From positions 749,367-813,366 of the forward strand of contig VXAZ01000561.1 in the NCBI GenBank assembly GCA_013399875.1: a stretch of 64,000 bases of DNA, in the 5' to 3' direction. Of the stretch, positions 47,801 through 59,222 are shown piece by piece. This DNA comes from Gymnorhina tibicen. Lineage: Eukaryota > Chordata > Aves > Passeriformes > Artamidae. Made by a program: the position numbers and the translations under genes. The notes under the pieces are model-generated. The model searched no databases. It was not told where the DNA came from and was given only the letters and a program-made list of their open reading frames with translations. Numbering within the stretch: position 1 is the first letter of the stretch; every line of letters begins with the position of its first letter.

Positions 47801-50800
47801 TGTTTTCCCGCAGCTGCCTATCTATCTTAGATAATTAAAGTGAAGAAGAAGAAGTAGAAATAAGGAAAGAAAACGGAACTTTACTCTTAAGTAGCTGCCT
47901 ATTGACTGTCTCAATCGATGGGGAGGTCACTTTGGGTACACACGTGAGCAGGACACGTCCTTGACGGAAACACATACCCTGACAGACCCAAGGAGGCAAT
48001 TCCCAGCCTCTCACTCTTGCTTCTGCCAAGTCCCACCTTTATGCCTTCCAATACCACAGTCTCAGACTCCTCCAGCTCCACACCACCACCTTGAAGGATG
48101 CCACCCAACCATCGGTCTGCGCTAGAGGTGACACAATGAAAATGCTGTGGACTGATTTATCTGGGCTGGCACAAACTCAGTATCTCCAAGATCTCTCCTC
48201 CTTTGTCAAGTTGGATTAAAACCAGACCATGAAAGTATTGACTGCTCAACAATGCACCTAGAAAATCACTGGGAAGGGTGGAGCCTGACCACAGCATGAT
48301 GCACAGCCTGGCTCCCCTGCCCAGAGCCTCAGCATCGCAAACATGCTGGACTTCACCTCCAAAGCCATCAAGCTGGGTTTAATAGCAAGGGCAGCAAGGC
48401 ACTCCAGCTTCTCACTAGTGCTGACACCAGTCATAACTCAGGCTCCATGTTGGAAAGCCCAAGGAAATCTTCCACAAAGTGCAAGAGCTCAGAATCTGAC
48501 TCTACTATGTAGGAGGAGTTAAAATGCAGTTCCCTGCTAGCTCAGCAAGAAGGGGTCATGCAGAGGCTTTGAAAGGCAACTCAAAGCAACTGGATAGACA
48601 TGGCAGAAGGTGTTAGGCCTAACCCAGTCTGAACAAACAACACATGCCTACACACCTCAGGTGACAAAAACCATGCACAGCGTGAGACAAATCCCAGTGA
48701 AATGCGTCTCCCACCAACTCCGAAAACCTGGCAAAACAGCGCAGGTTATTTGTTATTGGAGTTGAGGAGAGAAGCTAACAAGGGGCTGTAGATGACTCTG
48801 TTGGCCACAACTTGAGTTTTTGGGCAAGGTGTACAGTTAACAGCTTGTCCTCTGAAGAGCAGAAGTGCTGACTACCTTCCAACATCCACCTCTCACAGCT
48901 TCCAGTTCCTGGGTGCATCATCCACAGACCTCAGCCCAGCCACACTGAGGTGACACACACACAGGCCAGTTGAGGGGTGACTTTCAGCATGCCACTTCCA
49001 AAGATCTCCTAGTAAACTAAAGAGGCCCCGTTCAACCAGCCACCCAGGAACCCCACATTACATTCTCTTAGCACAAAAATTCAGAAGAAATTTCAGCAAA
49101 AGTGCTTTTAACTAAACTATATGGTTTTATTTGCTCTCCCCCCGCCACCTCCCCTGCAAATCATACTGGAAATGCTCCAAGCAGCAACCTTTTTTGTGTC
49201 TGTGCATGTAAAACTTCCAAGTACATGCTAATTCAGTTTAATTATGGATTTACTTCACTGGCTGCATCACTATTCCCAGTATTTGCAGCCAAGGAAATGA
49301 GGAAAAGGGAAAGCAAGGTTTTCTGTGCTCGTGTCCTTTTCAGACCCCATCCCTGCATCCCCATCCTTTCAAAACTTGGTGTGCAGGAACACCACAAAGA
49401 TAACCTGCTCTTTATTTGTACAATTTATTAGATAATCTCCTTCTAATCAAGAACTAATTAAAGGAAGTGAATGCTTGGTTGGAAACAGGGATTAAAATGT
49501 GGATAATTATCATAAACACTATATTTGTTGTTCCAGCCTGCTCTGTTCTTCTCCTCCCCCTCTCCCTTTCCCCCAGTCCCTCTCCCAGGCTGCTCCTGAT
49601 AATGTTCAGACTGTCTCAGAGGGAGTTTGCTTTCACAATCAATTATTTTCTTTTTTGTCTCCCTGGCTAATGTTTCGTTTGTGTGAGAACATTAACAAGA
49701 AGTATTTTCTTTTCCTTGTAAATTCATTTAGACGACAGTGACAGAAGGTGGGGAGGTGGCAGCTGTAGGGAAAAAAAAGGAAACAGGAATGTTAAACCGG
49801 AGCTTATAAATTATTTCATCTTCTCCAGACAATCCAGATCTGTCACTGCTCTGTGTGCAAGGGGAATTTTTTTTTAAATTTTTTTTCTTGTCCAGGAGTT
49901 CCTCACAGGTACAAGACATTGATGTATGTGGGAGGCTGACGAGAGAGTCTCAGCACAGCTTTTTTCTGCCTGCTCCCCTGCCAGAGCTGCTGCTCCCCTA
50001 GCAAGGGCCATTGCCACGGAGGTCTTGTCAGACAGAGTATCTAGGTTACAGCCAGCAAGGAAAGATTTAGTTTAACTACTCCTGTTTGGCTAAAGCACAT
50101 TTTTAAGCCTGTGTCTGCACAGGCAGAGCCTATTGCTTTGCTGTAGTGTCCACACAGGACCACTTCTTGCTCAGGCAAAGGTTCTGAGGAGAAGGAGGTG
50201 GCTCAGATCAAGCCATATCACCTTCAAGTGAGAATTTTTAGCCACTTGCATTGGCTGATGTGAAGGTCCATTCCCACAGTGACGTCCTGCAAGCCCAGGG
50301 CTGATGACCCAGTGGAAGGGAAGGATGGCTGCCACAGGGTGCAGAGCAGCTCCTCTGTCCCTGGATCAGATGTTAACCATGAGAACATAAATAACTACTC
50401 TTTTAAAAGTTCCCTAGCAGCATAAAAGGTGAAAATGAGAGCAGGTCCCTCAATAGCTGGATGCCAGAACAAGACATGGCCAAGATCAAAATGTGCTGGA
50501 CAGTTTTTGTGTCTGGATTGTTCATTGCTTAATCCTCAACAAAAGTGCTAAAAGCACAGAAGTGACAGGCAGATTTTACTTTTCTTTACTTCTGAGAAGG
50601 AGAAAGGCTCTTCCTGCCTAACCTGTGCCTGGCACATCATAGTCCAACCTGATGGCATATCACCCCTCAGTCAATCCCACAAATTTTAATGGACAGGGTG
50701 CCTAAGGGATGGGACAACCCCCAGCTGGGAAAACACACAGTCCTGACAGAAACACTGTCAGTTAGCTTAAGTGATTTTGCTTTGGGTAGTCTTTCCACCA

Positions 50801-53737
50801 ATCCTGGGAAGAAGCAATGCTCCAAGGGGCTGGGTGTGCACCAGAAAGGGCACAGACAGGTTTCCTGTTCAAAGCCAGCATCTCTCACACCACTGCTGCC
50901 ACCAGGGATTGCCCCACTAAATTGGGACAGCAAAACAGCCCCTAAAAAAAAGAGTACAAGTTTTGATGCCCATCCACCGCACAGATTTGGAAGAACACCT
51001 CTGACTTAAAGCCAGGCTCAGCTTTGGCACAATTCAAATGAGACCCAGCACGGATTTTCCCCCATGGATCAGGGAACTCCTGAGTTCCGTCCAGCCCGGA
51101 GAGAAGTGCTGTGTACAAACGCGCAAGGCGTTAGCAGGTTGTTAATGCTGAAAAATTGGAACTATTCCATTTCAAAGAGATATGTAATGCATAAGCATCT
51201 GGGCCCATCTATCTTTCTCATCATCCCTCCTGCCTTGAAGTAAGGTCTTGCTCCCTAAAAATCTAGACAAGAAAAACACTCCAACAAAATGAAAAGCAAC
51301 CTGGCTGGTGATATATATATAAAGGGTGACATCTCCAGAAATCCCAAACTTCAAAGGGGCAGCTTTCAGTTCATGACTATCCACTCCCTCCAGCCCTCAA
51401 GGCTAGTGTCATAATTTTACAGCCACAGGAATCATTTGATCTCTCCAAATAGGAGCCCAGTGGTCTGGCACACTTTTGGATGTCAAAAAAGTCTGCACTG
51501 CCACCAGCAATATTCTGCAGGGGTTGGTTTCTGAAAGGACAGACTGAGGTGAAACAATTGAAAGAGTCAGTGGCAGGAGGAGGAGAGAGGGGAAAAAGGG
51601 TATTTTGAAGGACAGTTGCAGGCTGAGGGACTTTGTGGCCTGGTTTGTGTGGAGTTGATGGCACAGGGGGATGTCAGAGGCTCCCGGGTGTGCTGGCCAT
51701 TCCAGTGTGGTGAATTCACATTCCAAGGACTTTCCCCATCTCACACGACATCCTGTGGCTCATGTTTATAGGATTAGGGAAAGCACATGGGACTGGTCAC
51801 AGGAACACAGGTCTTCTCAGTGTCATCCCAGCAGCACAGGGAAACCTCCGTCCTCCTCACGCTCCAGAACATGCTGCAGGTCCAAGCCCTCCCTCACGAC
51901 ATCCAGGGAGTGAAGGCAAGGGGACACAAGAAGCTGCCAAGATAAGTAATTGGCTGCCTGCTGGTGAGAACTCTTAATTAGAGGCTTTTCAGCAACAAAA
52001 TCTTTATATGGAGTTAATGTATTTACTTTGATGCACACACACTGTAATAAACGGGCACCCTTCCTATGCTCTGGCAATTAAAGAAGTGTATTGCAAACAA
52101 ACACAGCCACCAGCTCCCACGGATGGGCTCCCACATTCCCTTTCCCCCATGGCCCAGAGCATCCCTGAGAGATAGGATGGCCCCAGCTTTCCCCGGGCAA
52201 TGCCATGGATGACCAAACTGATGGAGCAGGGTCCCTTAGTCGAAGTAGGTGAGAAATTTTCCCCCATCCAGCCTGGAAAACAAATTGAGCCTGGTTTTCA
52301 TATTGCAGACTGGGGAAAACAGCTTCTTCTAAGCAGGGCACTGGATTGTGCACTGGCTGAAGTTTCTGAACAGATTGGAGATGCTGCACTGCCACAGTTT
52401 AATAGAGTCAGTGTTTATTCCTGTGTGGGAGAAACACTCCATTATCTGGCTTATTAATTGTTAGTTAAGTAATGGGAAGGTGCCCAGAGCAGGAGATGAG
52501 CCCTCATCACTTATTAGCTCAGAAACCAGCAGAAATAAAATAACTGGAGATAAATTATCCCAAGTGCTGCCCCAAGTACCGCAAACTGACAGATTTGCTC
52601 AGAGGGGAATTCGCAGAGAGCTCTCGAGGGGAAGCAAGGAAGAGATAGCAACAGTCAGTCCAATTGGATATTTCTTTTTTTAATGAAAAGATATCATCAT
52701 CTTTGATTCTGAACACCACTTTTCGTGGCTGGGATCACACGGATATTCATGGCTGAGAAGGTATCCCTGCTCCTATAGGAAAACTCAATTTATTTGTCTA
52801 TCACTAACAGAGAGACAGGTTTTGCATTAGTAGCTTTATGCTGTACAAGAGGGGTCATTTTTTATTTAAAAAGCAACATGCAGCTGCAAACAGTCTGGCC
52901 TGGTCACTGCAGGGCTGTGATAACCTCAAACAACACAGGCAACCTCATTATCAGCAGTGGAGTCTGGAGCAGGGATGAGAGTCTCTACAAAATGAGTTTA
53001 ACAAGGACAAGCAGCCAAGAATCCAGCAATGAAAACATACAAGACTCTGCCTTGAACCCCAGACAGGTGAAAACACCCAAGTTTGTCCAACGCTTTAATA
53101 GCTCCCACATCTAAACAAGTAAAATACAACAGCATCCACATTCATTTCCACCAAATCCGTTCTCCAGTGGTGGCCACAGTCATAATTTCCTGGTCCCCGT
53201 GCAGGGGATCAGGAGAAGTTACCATTGATTTATCAGATCCACAGTTCCAGATGAAAGCAGAATACCACAATCCACAGCATGAAGAAATTTAGCTAAACTA
53301 ATGCATTTTGTGACATAATTCAGGGGAGGCAGAGTTAAAATAAAAAGGAAAGAGCTGCTCTTCCTTGCAGCCATTTGCCTAGAAAACATCCCAGCAGCAT
53401 TTCTACAGCACATGTAGCATTTTTACTGCAGTTCTGTAGGAACATACAGGGGAAAAGGATAGGCCAGGAACCTGAGCCAGCATCAGCAGCCCATTAACAA
53501 ACCCTAACGAAAGCAGCTACAGCCAAATCTTGGGTCTAACCTTGCACTTGGAGCTGAAATTGAACCAAGGCCATCACCTGATTTAGGAGAGCACAGAAAC
53601 ACCTGAGGCAGCTCTCCACACTCTGCTTCCCAAGGAGGCAGCCCCTAGCACCAAAACAGACATTTATGGATATTCCAGACTGAGGGTCCAGCCCCAAGTT
53701 ACCTCTTCCCTAGTACTTTACAGCAGTTAAAAAATTA
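44829..53737. other. Long unique stretch without a recognised gene
   Basis: A 217-codon plus frame (44829-45482) has no domain and a chance-like composition. Between 48109 and 49101 no frame of 60 codons opens on either strand. A short (AT)n run lies at 51311-51321. No CR1 tail or LTR was recognised in nearly 9 kb. Confidence 0.4.
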
Positions 53738-53867
53738 ATCACAGAAACACAGAAAGGTTTGGGTTGTAAGGGACCTTAAAGCCCATCTCATTCACCCCCT
53801 GCCATGGGCAGGGACACCTTCCACTAGACCAGGTTGCTCCAAGCCCTGTCCAACCTGGCATTTCAAG
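53738..53867 (-). mobile_element. CR1 LINE 3' tail, truncated
   Basis: Reverse CR1 wording throughout: 'atcacagaaacacagaaagg', 'tttgggttgtaagggacctt', 'ccctgccatgggcagggaca', 'ccaggttgctccaagcc'. Only the last 130 bp of the element are present. Confidence 0.92.
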
Positions 53868-54357
53868 CTTTGTTCATGTACGTCACAGGATCACCAAACA
53901 CCACTGCCCCTAAGACAGTAAACTGTTCTCATTCGAGTCTCCATCTGTGGAGTTTTCCCCCCAGTTGTCCCCACAGCAGACATTCAGCACCCCAAAGTCA
54001 CCCCCACAGCCCAGAAAAAGCCATGCTCATGCCACAAAGTCCTTTCTTTAAAGAAGTTTTACAAGAGCTGTGCCACTTTGGAGCCTTATCTCTTCAGATA
54101 AGCATCTCTTACTCCATGGTTCATTTAATCCCTTCTAGAAATACAGCAATAAACACTGTTTCATCTGCATCCTGCAACAGAGCAGCCCAGATCCAAGCTC
54201 ATTCCCAAAAGTATTTGTTTGTGAGAGAAAAGACTGCCAGCTCCTAGCCCTAGAGAACTCCAAAAATGTTGCATCTGCTCAGCCTCTTCACTTGCTTGTG
54301 TATCTCAAGTCAAAACAGAAGAAGTCCTTAAGAGCAGCAGCCCCTCTGAGAAACTAA

Positions 54358-54684
54358 TTACCTCAAATCTGCTCCCACATCTACAGACTCCACATATTTC
54401 CTACCTGCTATCCCAAGTTCTAAAGTTTTCTCAAACTTCAGCTTCCAGAATAAAGCAGAAAACGTCAAGAGTGCCTCGCTCCTGCTTTTATAAGCTCTTG
54501 CAGCCACAAAACTGTTCACAGTTGGGCTAAGCAAGGCAGCCCAATTAGGCCTCCCTAACAAGACCCTTTCATTTAAGTGGATCCAGGTGTACCTTTCCAT
54601 TGCTGAAGGTGCTTCCTTCGCTGCATCTTCCCAGAGAGGGTACTCCACCTCTAAATTGCTTATCACTTGAAGAATGCTTTGCAA
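54358..54684 (-). other. Candidate coding segment or TATA-containing region, unconfirmed
   Basis: A 108-codon minus-strand frame with coding-like periodicity: about 64 percent purine-first codons, G common at position 1 and rare at position 2. It reads for example EYPLWEDAAKEAPSAMERY. A donor-like GCAG|GTAGGA lies within it. It also holds a consensus TATA box (TATAAAAG, 54485-54492 on the minus strand), so it could instead be a promoter region or old LTR. No family was recognised. Confidence 0.22.
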
Positions 54685-54974
54685 ATGCTGTACTTTCCTG
54701 CCCCTGTCTTAGAACTTTGAGGGTCTGTAACTCATTTGAAAATGCCAGGGTTTGAAAAGGAGCTCTCTGTTCATGCGTGTGACCTAATAACACAGAGGTA
54801 GATGAGCTTCAGGTGAGATGAAAGGAGACAGACAAGGCAGAGAGAAGCCTTCCTCATGCTATCTTTGCATACTGATGATCTGGATTGTTAACTGCATCAT
54901 AGGGCTCTTCCCTGCGATAAATTGTTAGGTGGTTTGTATATGAAAATACAGCACCTGCCATCAATATAAACATT

Positions 54975-55096
54975 GTGTAAGAAGGGCTTTTCACAAGGGC
55001 ATGGAGGGATAGGATTTAAAATAAATATTAGGAAAAATTCCTCCTGTGAGGGTGGTGAGGCCCTGGCACAGGTTGCCCAGAGAAGCTATGGCTGCC
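54975..55096 (+). mobile_element. CR1 LINE tail, 5' half of an interrupted copy
   Basis: Plus-strand CR1 3' UTR from 'gcttttcacaagggcatgg' through 'gggtggtgaggccctggcac' to 'agagaagctatggctgcc', where it is broken by the solo LTR. It resumes at 55520 with no loss. Confidence 0.93.
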
Positions 55097-55519
55097 TGTG
55101 GTGTACCCCTATTCCATATCCCTGCCTGCCCTTTCCATGTGGCTTCCCCTTCCCCCATCTCTAGGCCAAACCACCCCCTCAGGTTCCCCTGTTATCCTAA
55201 CACCGCCCTTGTACCGCCCCTATGCCCTGCCATGTGCTCTCTCCACCCTCCTCTGCCCAGGATAAGGGGCTCTGAATCACGTGAGCCACTCTCTCTGCCT
55301 CGGGGTTCAGCAGCCACCAGCTTCTCTCTGCCCTGGGCACCATGCCATGTGCCAGCCCTCTGCCTATGGAGGCTGGCATGTGTGCTGGTCCTAGGCCTTG
55401 GGGACATGGAATAAAGGCCTTCTGCAGTCTCCATGCAAGAGCCTTCTCGCCTCCTTTACCGCCACCGCGTTGTTGTTGCTGCGTGCTTTACTATCGCAAG
55501 GGAACCATGCACAGCAACA
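55097..55519 (+). mobile_element. Solo LTR inserted in a CR1 tail (6-bp TSD)
   Basis: 423 bp bounded by TGTGGTGT at the left and CAGCAACA at the right, the TG...CA ends of an LTR. It is flanked by perfect 6-bp direct repeats GCTGCC (55091-55096 and 55520-55525). AATAAA at 55410-55415 lies about 100 bp before the right end, as expected for the R/U5 part in plus orientation, and the U5-like segment is CpG-rich. No internal ERV sequence is present, so it is a solo LTR left by recombination. A 6-bp target duplication is usual for class II (ERVK/alpharetrovirus-like) elements. The family name cannot be given. Confidence 0.88.
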
Positions 55520-55671
55520 GCTGCCCCGTCCCTGGAAGTGTCCAAGGCCAGGCTGGACAGGGCTTGGAGCAACCTGGGATAGAGGAAAGTGTCCCTGCCC
55601 ATGGCAGGGGTTTGGAAAAGATGACCTTTTAAGGTCCCATTCCAACCCAAACCATTCTGGGTTTCTATGAT
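55520..55671 (+). mobile_element. CR1 LINE tail, 3' half of the interrupted copy
   Basis: Begins with the second GCTGCC and continues 'ccgtccctggaagtgtccaa', 'ggataggaggaaagtgtcc'-like wording, 'ccatggcaggggtttgg', then 'ccaacccaaaccattctggg' and a TTTCTATGA terminus. Together with 54975-55096 it matches the uninterrupted copy at 61390-61680. Confidence 0.93.
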
Positions 55672-58185
55672 TTTTTCCTGGATATAGGCTTCTCATGAAT
55701 GCTCTGATCTCAGATGGGAACATCTCCCTGGATGCACATTCACACTTTGCCTGTGGAAGGTGATCCCATCTCTCTGACTTCTCCCTTCCCAGCCTCACTG
55801 ACTCAGCCTCTGAACTTCAGACTATTTGTGCTTAATAAAAAGGTCTTGTCATCATTCACAGGCATTTAGTGCTGTTCCCGCAGGTTCAGCTGTGTCCCTC
55901 TGTAATTCCATCCCTTTGCAAGTCTCTTCTCCACTGTGCTGGGGATGAGAAGAGCTGCACTGCAGTGAGTTTGTGCTAAAATTTTTGCAAGGATGTAGCT
56001 TAATTGGCTGACAGGTAGAGCTGGAGAGCACTAAAGACACAGTGAGAACTTTAGCTTTGGAGGCAGAAAGGGATGGATGCCAGGAAAAACGCTCCATGTC
56101 AAAAGGAGCTGTCCCCAGCTCTTCCTCTCACTGCTCCAGAGTCAGTTTTGTCTTGGAGGAAACTCTCACGTACACTGTGATTTTTGTGAGAGGCAGGGAC
56201 CAGAAAGGTAGACAGGAGTGAAAATCAATCAAGATTTGTCAAATACATGGGAGAACTCATTTTTATGAGATAAGTACCTTCAGAGGAAGCATTGGTAGAC
56301 ACCTACCACATGTTCAGCCAGCTTAGTGGCAAAGTATGCACCATTAATCACTGTCACTCCAAGGGGCCAGCTTCCCACTGAACCATCTCCCAAGTTTCTC
56401 CCTTTCAGCCATCCTCTGCCCTCCCAGGAAGATGAGTTGCATTCACAAACCCGTAAGCCCACAAATCAGGCTGATACTCTTGGCAGCTGCTGTACCAACC
56501 CCTCATTTATTTGGTGCTGAACTGCCCACAGTGCTTCAGTTCCACTGAATGGATGCTCATTTTACTCAGGATAATCAGCAGTGTGGGCCAAAACAGTGTT
56601 AGAGGAGCTGCTGCCCCTGAGCAGATGAAGTCCATGTGCTGCTGTTCTGCTGCAGTGGGACCTTGCCCTTGGAAGCAGCCAGGAAGGGGTAAAGTGGGTG
56701 GCTTGGCAAACACCCTCTGCTCAGGAAAAGCAGCAGCAGCCAGGGAAGATGGTTTGACGGCTTGATGGTTTGACTGGTCATGCTGAGTGCTGAGCACTCA
56801 GGAGCTCGGAGGAAAGACTCGTTTGAGAGCAGGAGCTGACCATCACAGTGGGAACCCCACAGCAGCACTGGAACAGAAGAGCCTTCAAGGACCTGAGTTG
56901 TCTCAGGAAGAGAGTAAGTGATGTGCTTTCCAGACATTATCTCCAGCCTCCTCTACCTGCCTCCTGCTCCCTAGTTTATTACTGCAGACCATCATAAGCT
57001 GCTGTGAGGCTTTGTGGTGTCTTACACTTACCCATCCTGAAGATGAGTGAGGGGACCTCACCACAGCAGGGTGAGGGGACAGCCCTGTCCTAAGGGATAT
57101 TCACAATGGACTCCTCTTTTGCCGTGTGCCAACCCATTTTCAGGCTGAGATTTTTTTTTTATTGTCATACTGCAGATCTTATTCCCACATTTTAAAAGCA
57201 TGAATTAAGGGTCTCAGCTCTTATTTTCAAGGTATGGCCCCGGGCAGTCACATTGATAACACCTGCTGGGTTAAATATTGCACCTGGGGAGTGGGGAAAA
57301 CTGGTTTGCAGCAAGAGCTATGAAGAGCCTGTGGACTGCATTGTTACGAGGAGAAGGAGAGAAAGAAATGGCTTGGAAAGCATAAAAAGATCCTATTTTC
57401 AGGTTTTAAGCCAGTTACCATCTTTAGGGATTAGCTTCACAGAGGGAGCAAATTGCCCTACGCCCTCCTGCCACAGGGCTCTGCTCTGCACCCCTGAGCT
57501 GTCACCGGGGCTGTGGCACGGGATTAGGGAGGCAGGATCCATCGAGGTCTGTTCCTTGCAGCAATGCCAAAGCCTCCCAGCCGGGCAGGATTACATCCGT
57601 CACTTGATTTTAACAGAACCACAAAGAGAGACCGGCAGCAAGGACCATAAACCCACTTCCACTGCCCCAGTCACTGGAAAAGTTGTTGAGTCAAGAGGTG
57701 CAGCTCTTGCTGATTAAGGCTCAATTTCCCGCCACAGCACTTCCCAAGCAGGGCTTGCTGGGGTTTATTTCCTGCTTCCCCTCTCACCCCTTCATACACA
57801 TTCCCTACCACTGCAGAGCTTTCTGCTAGAAGACTGGAATAGCAGCAGCACTTCCCCATGCCCCCTTCTCTCCAGGGGCCTGGAGATAGTACCACAATTT
57901 TGGGAATACCTTTATTTTCCATATAACATCACCACTGACTTCCCTCTGTGTGTGATAGTCCTGCACCCAACACAAGGGGCATCTGCCCAGGCTGGAGGTA
58001 TATGAGTGGCTTGAGACTCTGTTGCATGTTGTATTTTGGAAAAGGGGATCCCAGTCAGACACAGAAGGCCCAAGGGGCCTCTGGATCTCTTCTAGAGGAG
58101 GAAGAGATTCAGCTTCCAATCCATGGATCCCTGTGGCAGGGACTGCTGGTGGCACGCACCACAAATATGAGGAAAATTGGGGTGA
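55672..58185. other. Unique non-coding DNA
   Basis: No transposon recognised. A 154-codon plus frame at 57253-57717 keeps several CpGs and ends at TAA, but has no recognised domain and no clear splice structure. Confidence 0.35.
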
Positions 58186-58209
58186 GATCCTCTAGACCTG
58201 ATCCTCTAG
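58186..58209. repeat. 10-bp direct repeat, 14-bp period
   Basis: GATCCTCTAG at 58186-58195 and 58200-58209, separated by ACCT. The second copy abuts the TGTCAC start of the next LTR-like segment. Confidence 0.85.
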
Positions 58210-58485
58210 TGTCACGTTCCACTGCAGGCAACCGTGAGGAGTTCTTTTAAAAATGGATGGTCAGGAAGGGAATGAAGACAAACAAGATAAACCTTGTATC
58301 TGAGAACCGTTTATTGATAACAAAAAGGAGAACGTTGTGGTGGCTGAGACAGCAACGGTGAAGGCCAAGGGGCCAAAGAGCTCCGGAGCAGCAGAGGCCC
58401 GTTGGTGGGCCAGCTTTGAAGTTTAAGATCACTAAATGAGTCAGGGTGAGAAAAGCCTCCCCCATTAGGCTCTGTGGTTCTATGC
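58210..58485 (-). mobile_element. LTR-like segment A, minus orientation, incomplete
   Basis: Starts TGTCACGTTCC on the plus strand, so it would end in ...GTGACA on the minus strand. A minus-strand AATAAA at 58308-58313 (ATCAATAAACGG) lies about 100 bp from that end, as in an R/U5 region. The body then runs into segment B at 58486 without its own 5' end. The call rests on layout. No target duplication was found. Confidence 0.42.
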
Positions 58486-58629
58486 TGTACTAGTTTGAAA
58501 GCAAACTAGTGAGAGAGTCTTAAGTCAGAAATACAATTTAATAGGAAAAATAAAATAAATGCAGTAGCACAAACAAAAAAAAACCAACCCACTGACAAGG
58601 TCAGAGCCCAAACCTGACCCCCTGATAAT
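58486..58629 (-). mobile_element. LTR-like segment B, minus orientation, cut by gap
   Basis: Begins TGTACTAG (so ...CTAGTACA on the minus strand) with the 9-bp inverted repeat at 58489-58510, then an AT-rich stretch with a minus-strand ATTAAA at 58537-58542. The wording (AGTCAGAAATACAATTTAAT, then AAAATAAATGCAGTAGCAC) looks like a common songbird ERV LTR 3' end. It enters the N run after CCCCCTGATAAT. Confidence 0.55.
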
Positions 58630-59222
58630 NNNNNNNNNNNNNNNNNNNNNNNNNNNNNNNNNNNNNNNNNNNNNNNNNNNNNNNNNNNNNNNNNNNNNNN
58701 NNNNNNNNNNNNNNNNNNNNNNNNNNNNNNNNNNNNNNNNNNNNNNNNNNNNNNNNNNNNNNNNNNNNNNNNNNNNNNNNNNNNNNNNNNNNNNNNNNNN
58801 NNNNNNNNNNNNNNNNNNNNNNNNNNNNNNNNNNNNNNNNNNNNNNNNNNNNNNNNNNNNNNNNNNNNNNNNNNNNNNNNNNNNNNNNNNNNNNNNNNNN
58901 NNNNNNNNNNNNNNNNNNNNNNNNNNNNNNNNNNNNNNNNNNNNNNNNNNNNNNNNNNNNNNNNNNNNNNNNNNNNNNNNNNNNNNNNNNNNNNNNNNNN
59001 NNNNNNNNNNNNNNNNNNNNNNNNNNNNNNNNNNNNNNNNNNNNNNNNNNNNNNNNNNNNNNNNNNNNNNNNNNNNNNNNNNNNNNNNNNNNNNNNNNNN
59101 NNNNNNNNNNNNNNNNNNNNNNNNNNNNNNNNNNNNNNNNNNNNNNNNNNNNNNNNNNNNNNNNNNNNNNNNNNNNNNNNNNNNNNNNNNNNNNNNNNNN
59201 NNNNNNNNNNNNNNNNNNNNNN
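58630..59222. other. Assembly gap, 593 N
   Basis: Run of N between LTR-like segment B and a GC-rich block. The apparent 434-codon minus frame across it is an artefact of masked bases. Confidence 1.

Noticed and set aside
48109..49101. Nearly 1 kb without open frames, considered as an old retroelement
   Set aside because: No recognisable element wording, and other stretches of similar length also lack frames.
55046..55414. 122-codon plus frame and its overlapping neighbours
   Set aside because: It starts in a CR1 tail and runs across the insertion point into the solo LTR, so it cannot be an ancestral gene.
57253..57717. 154-codon plus frame with several CpGs
   Set aside because: It looks protein-like in places, but has no recognised domain and no convincing splice sites.
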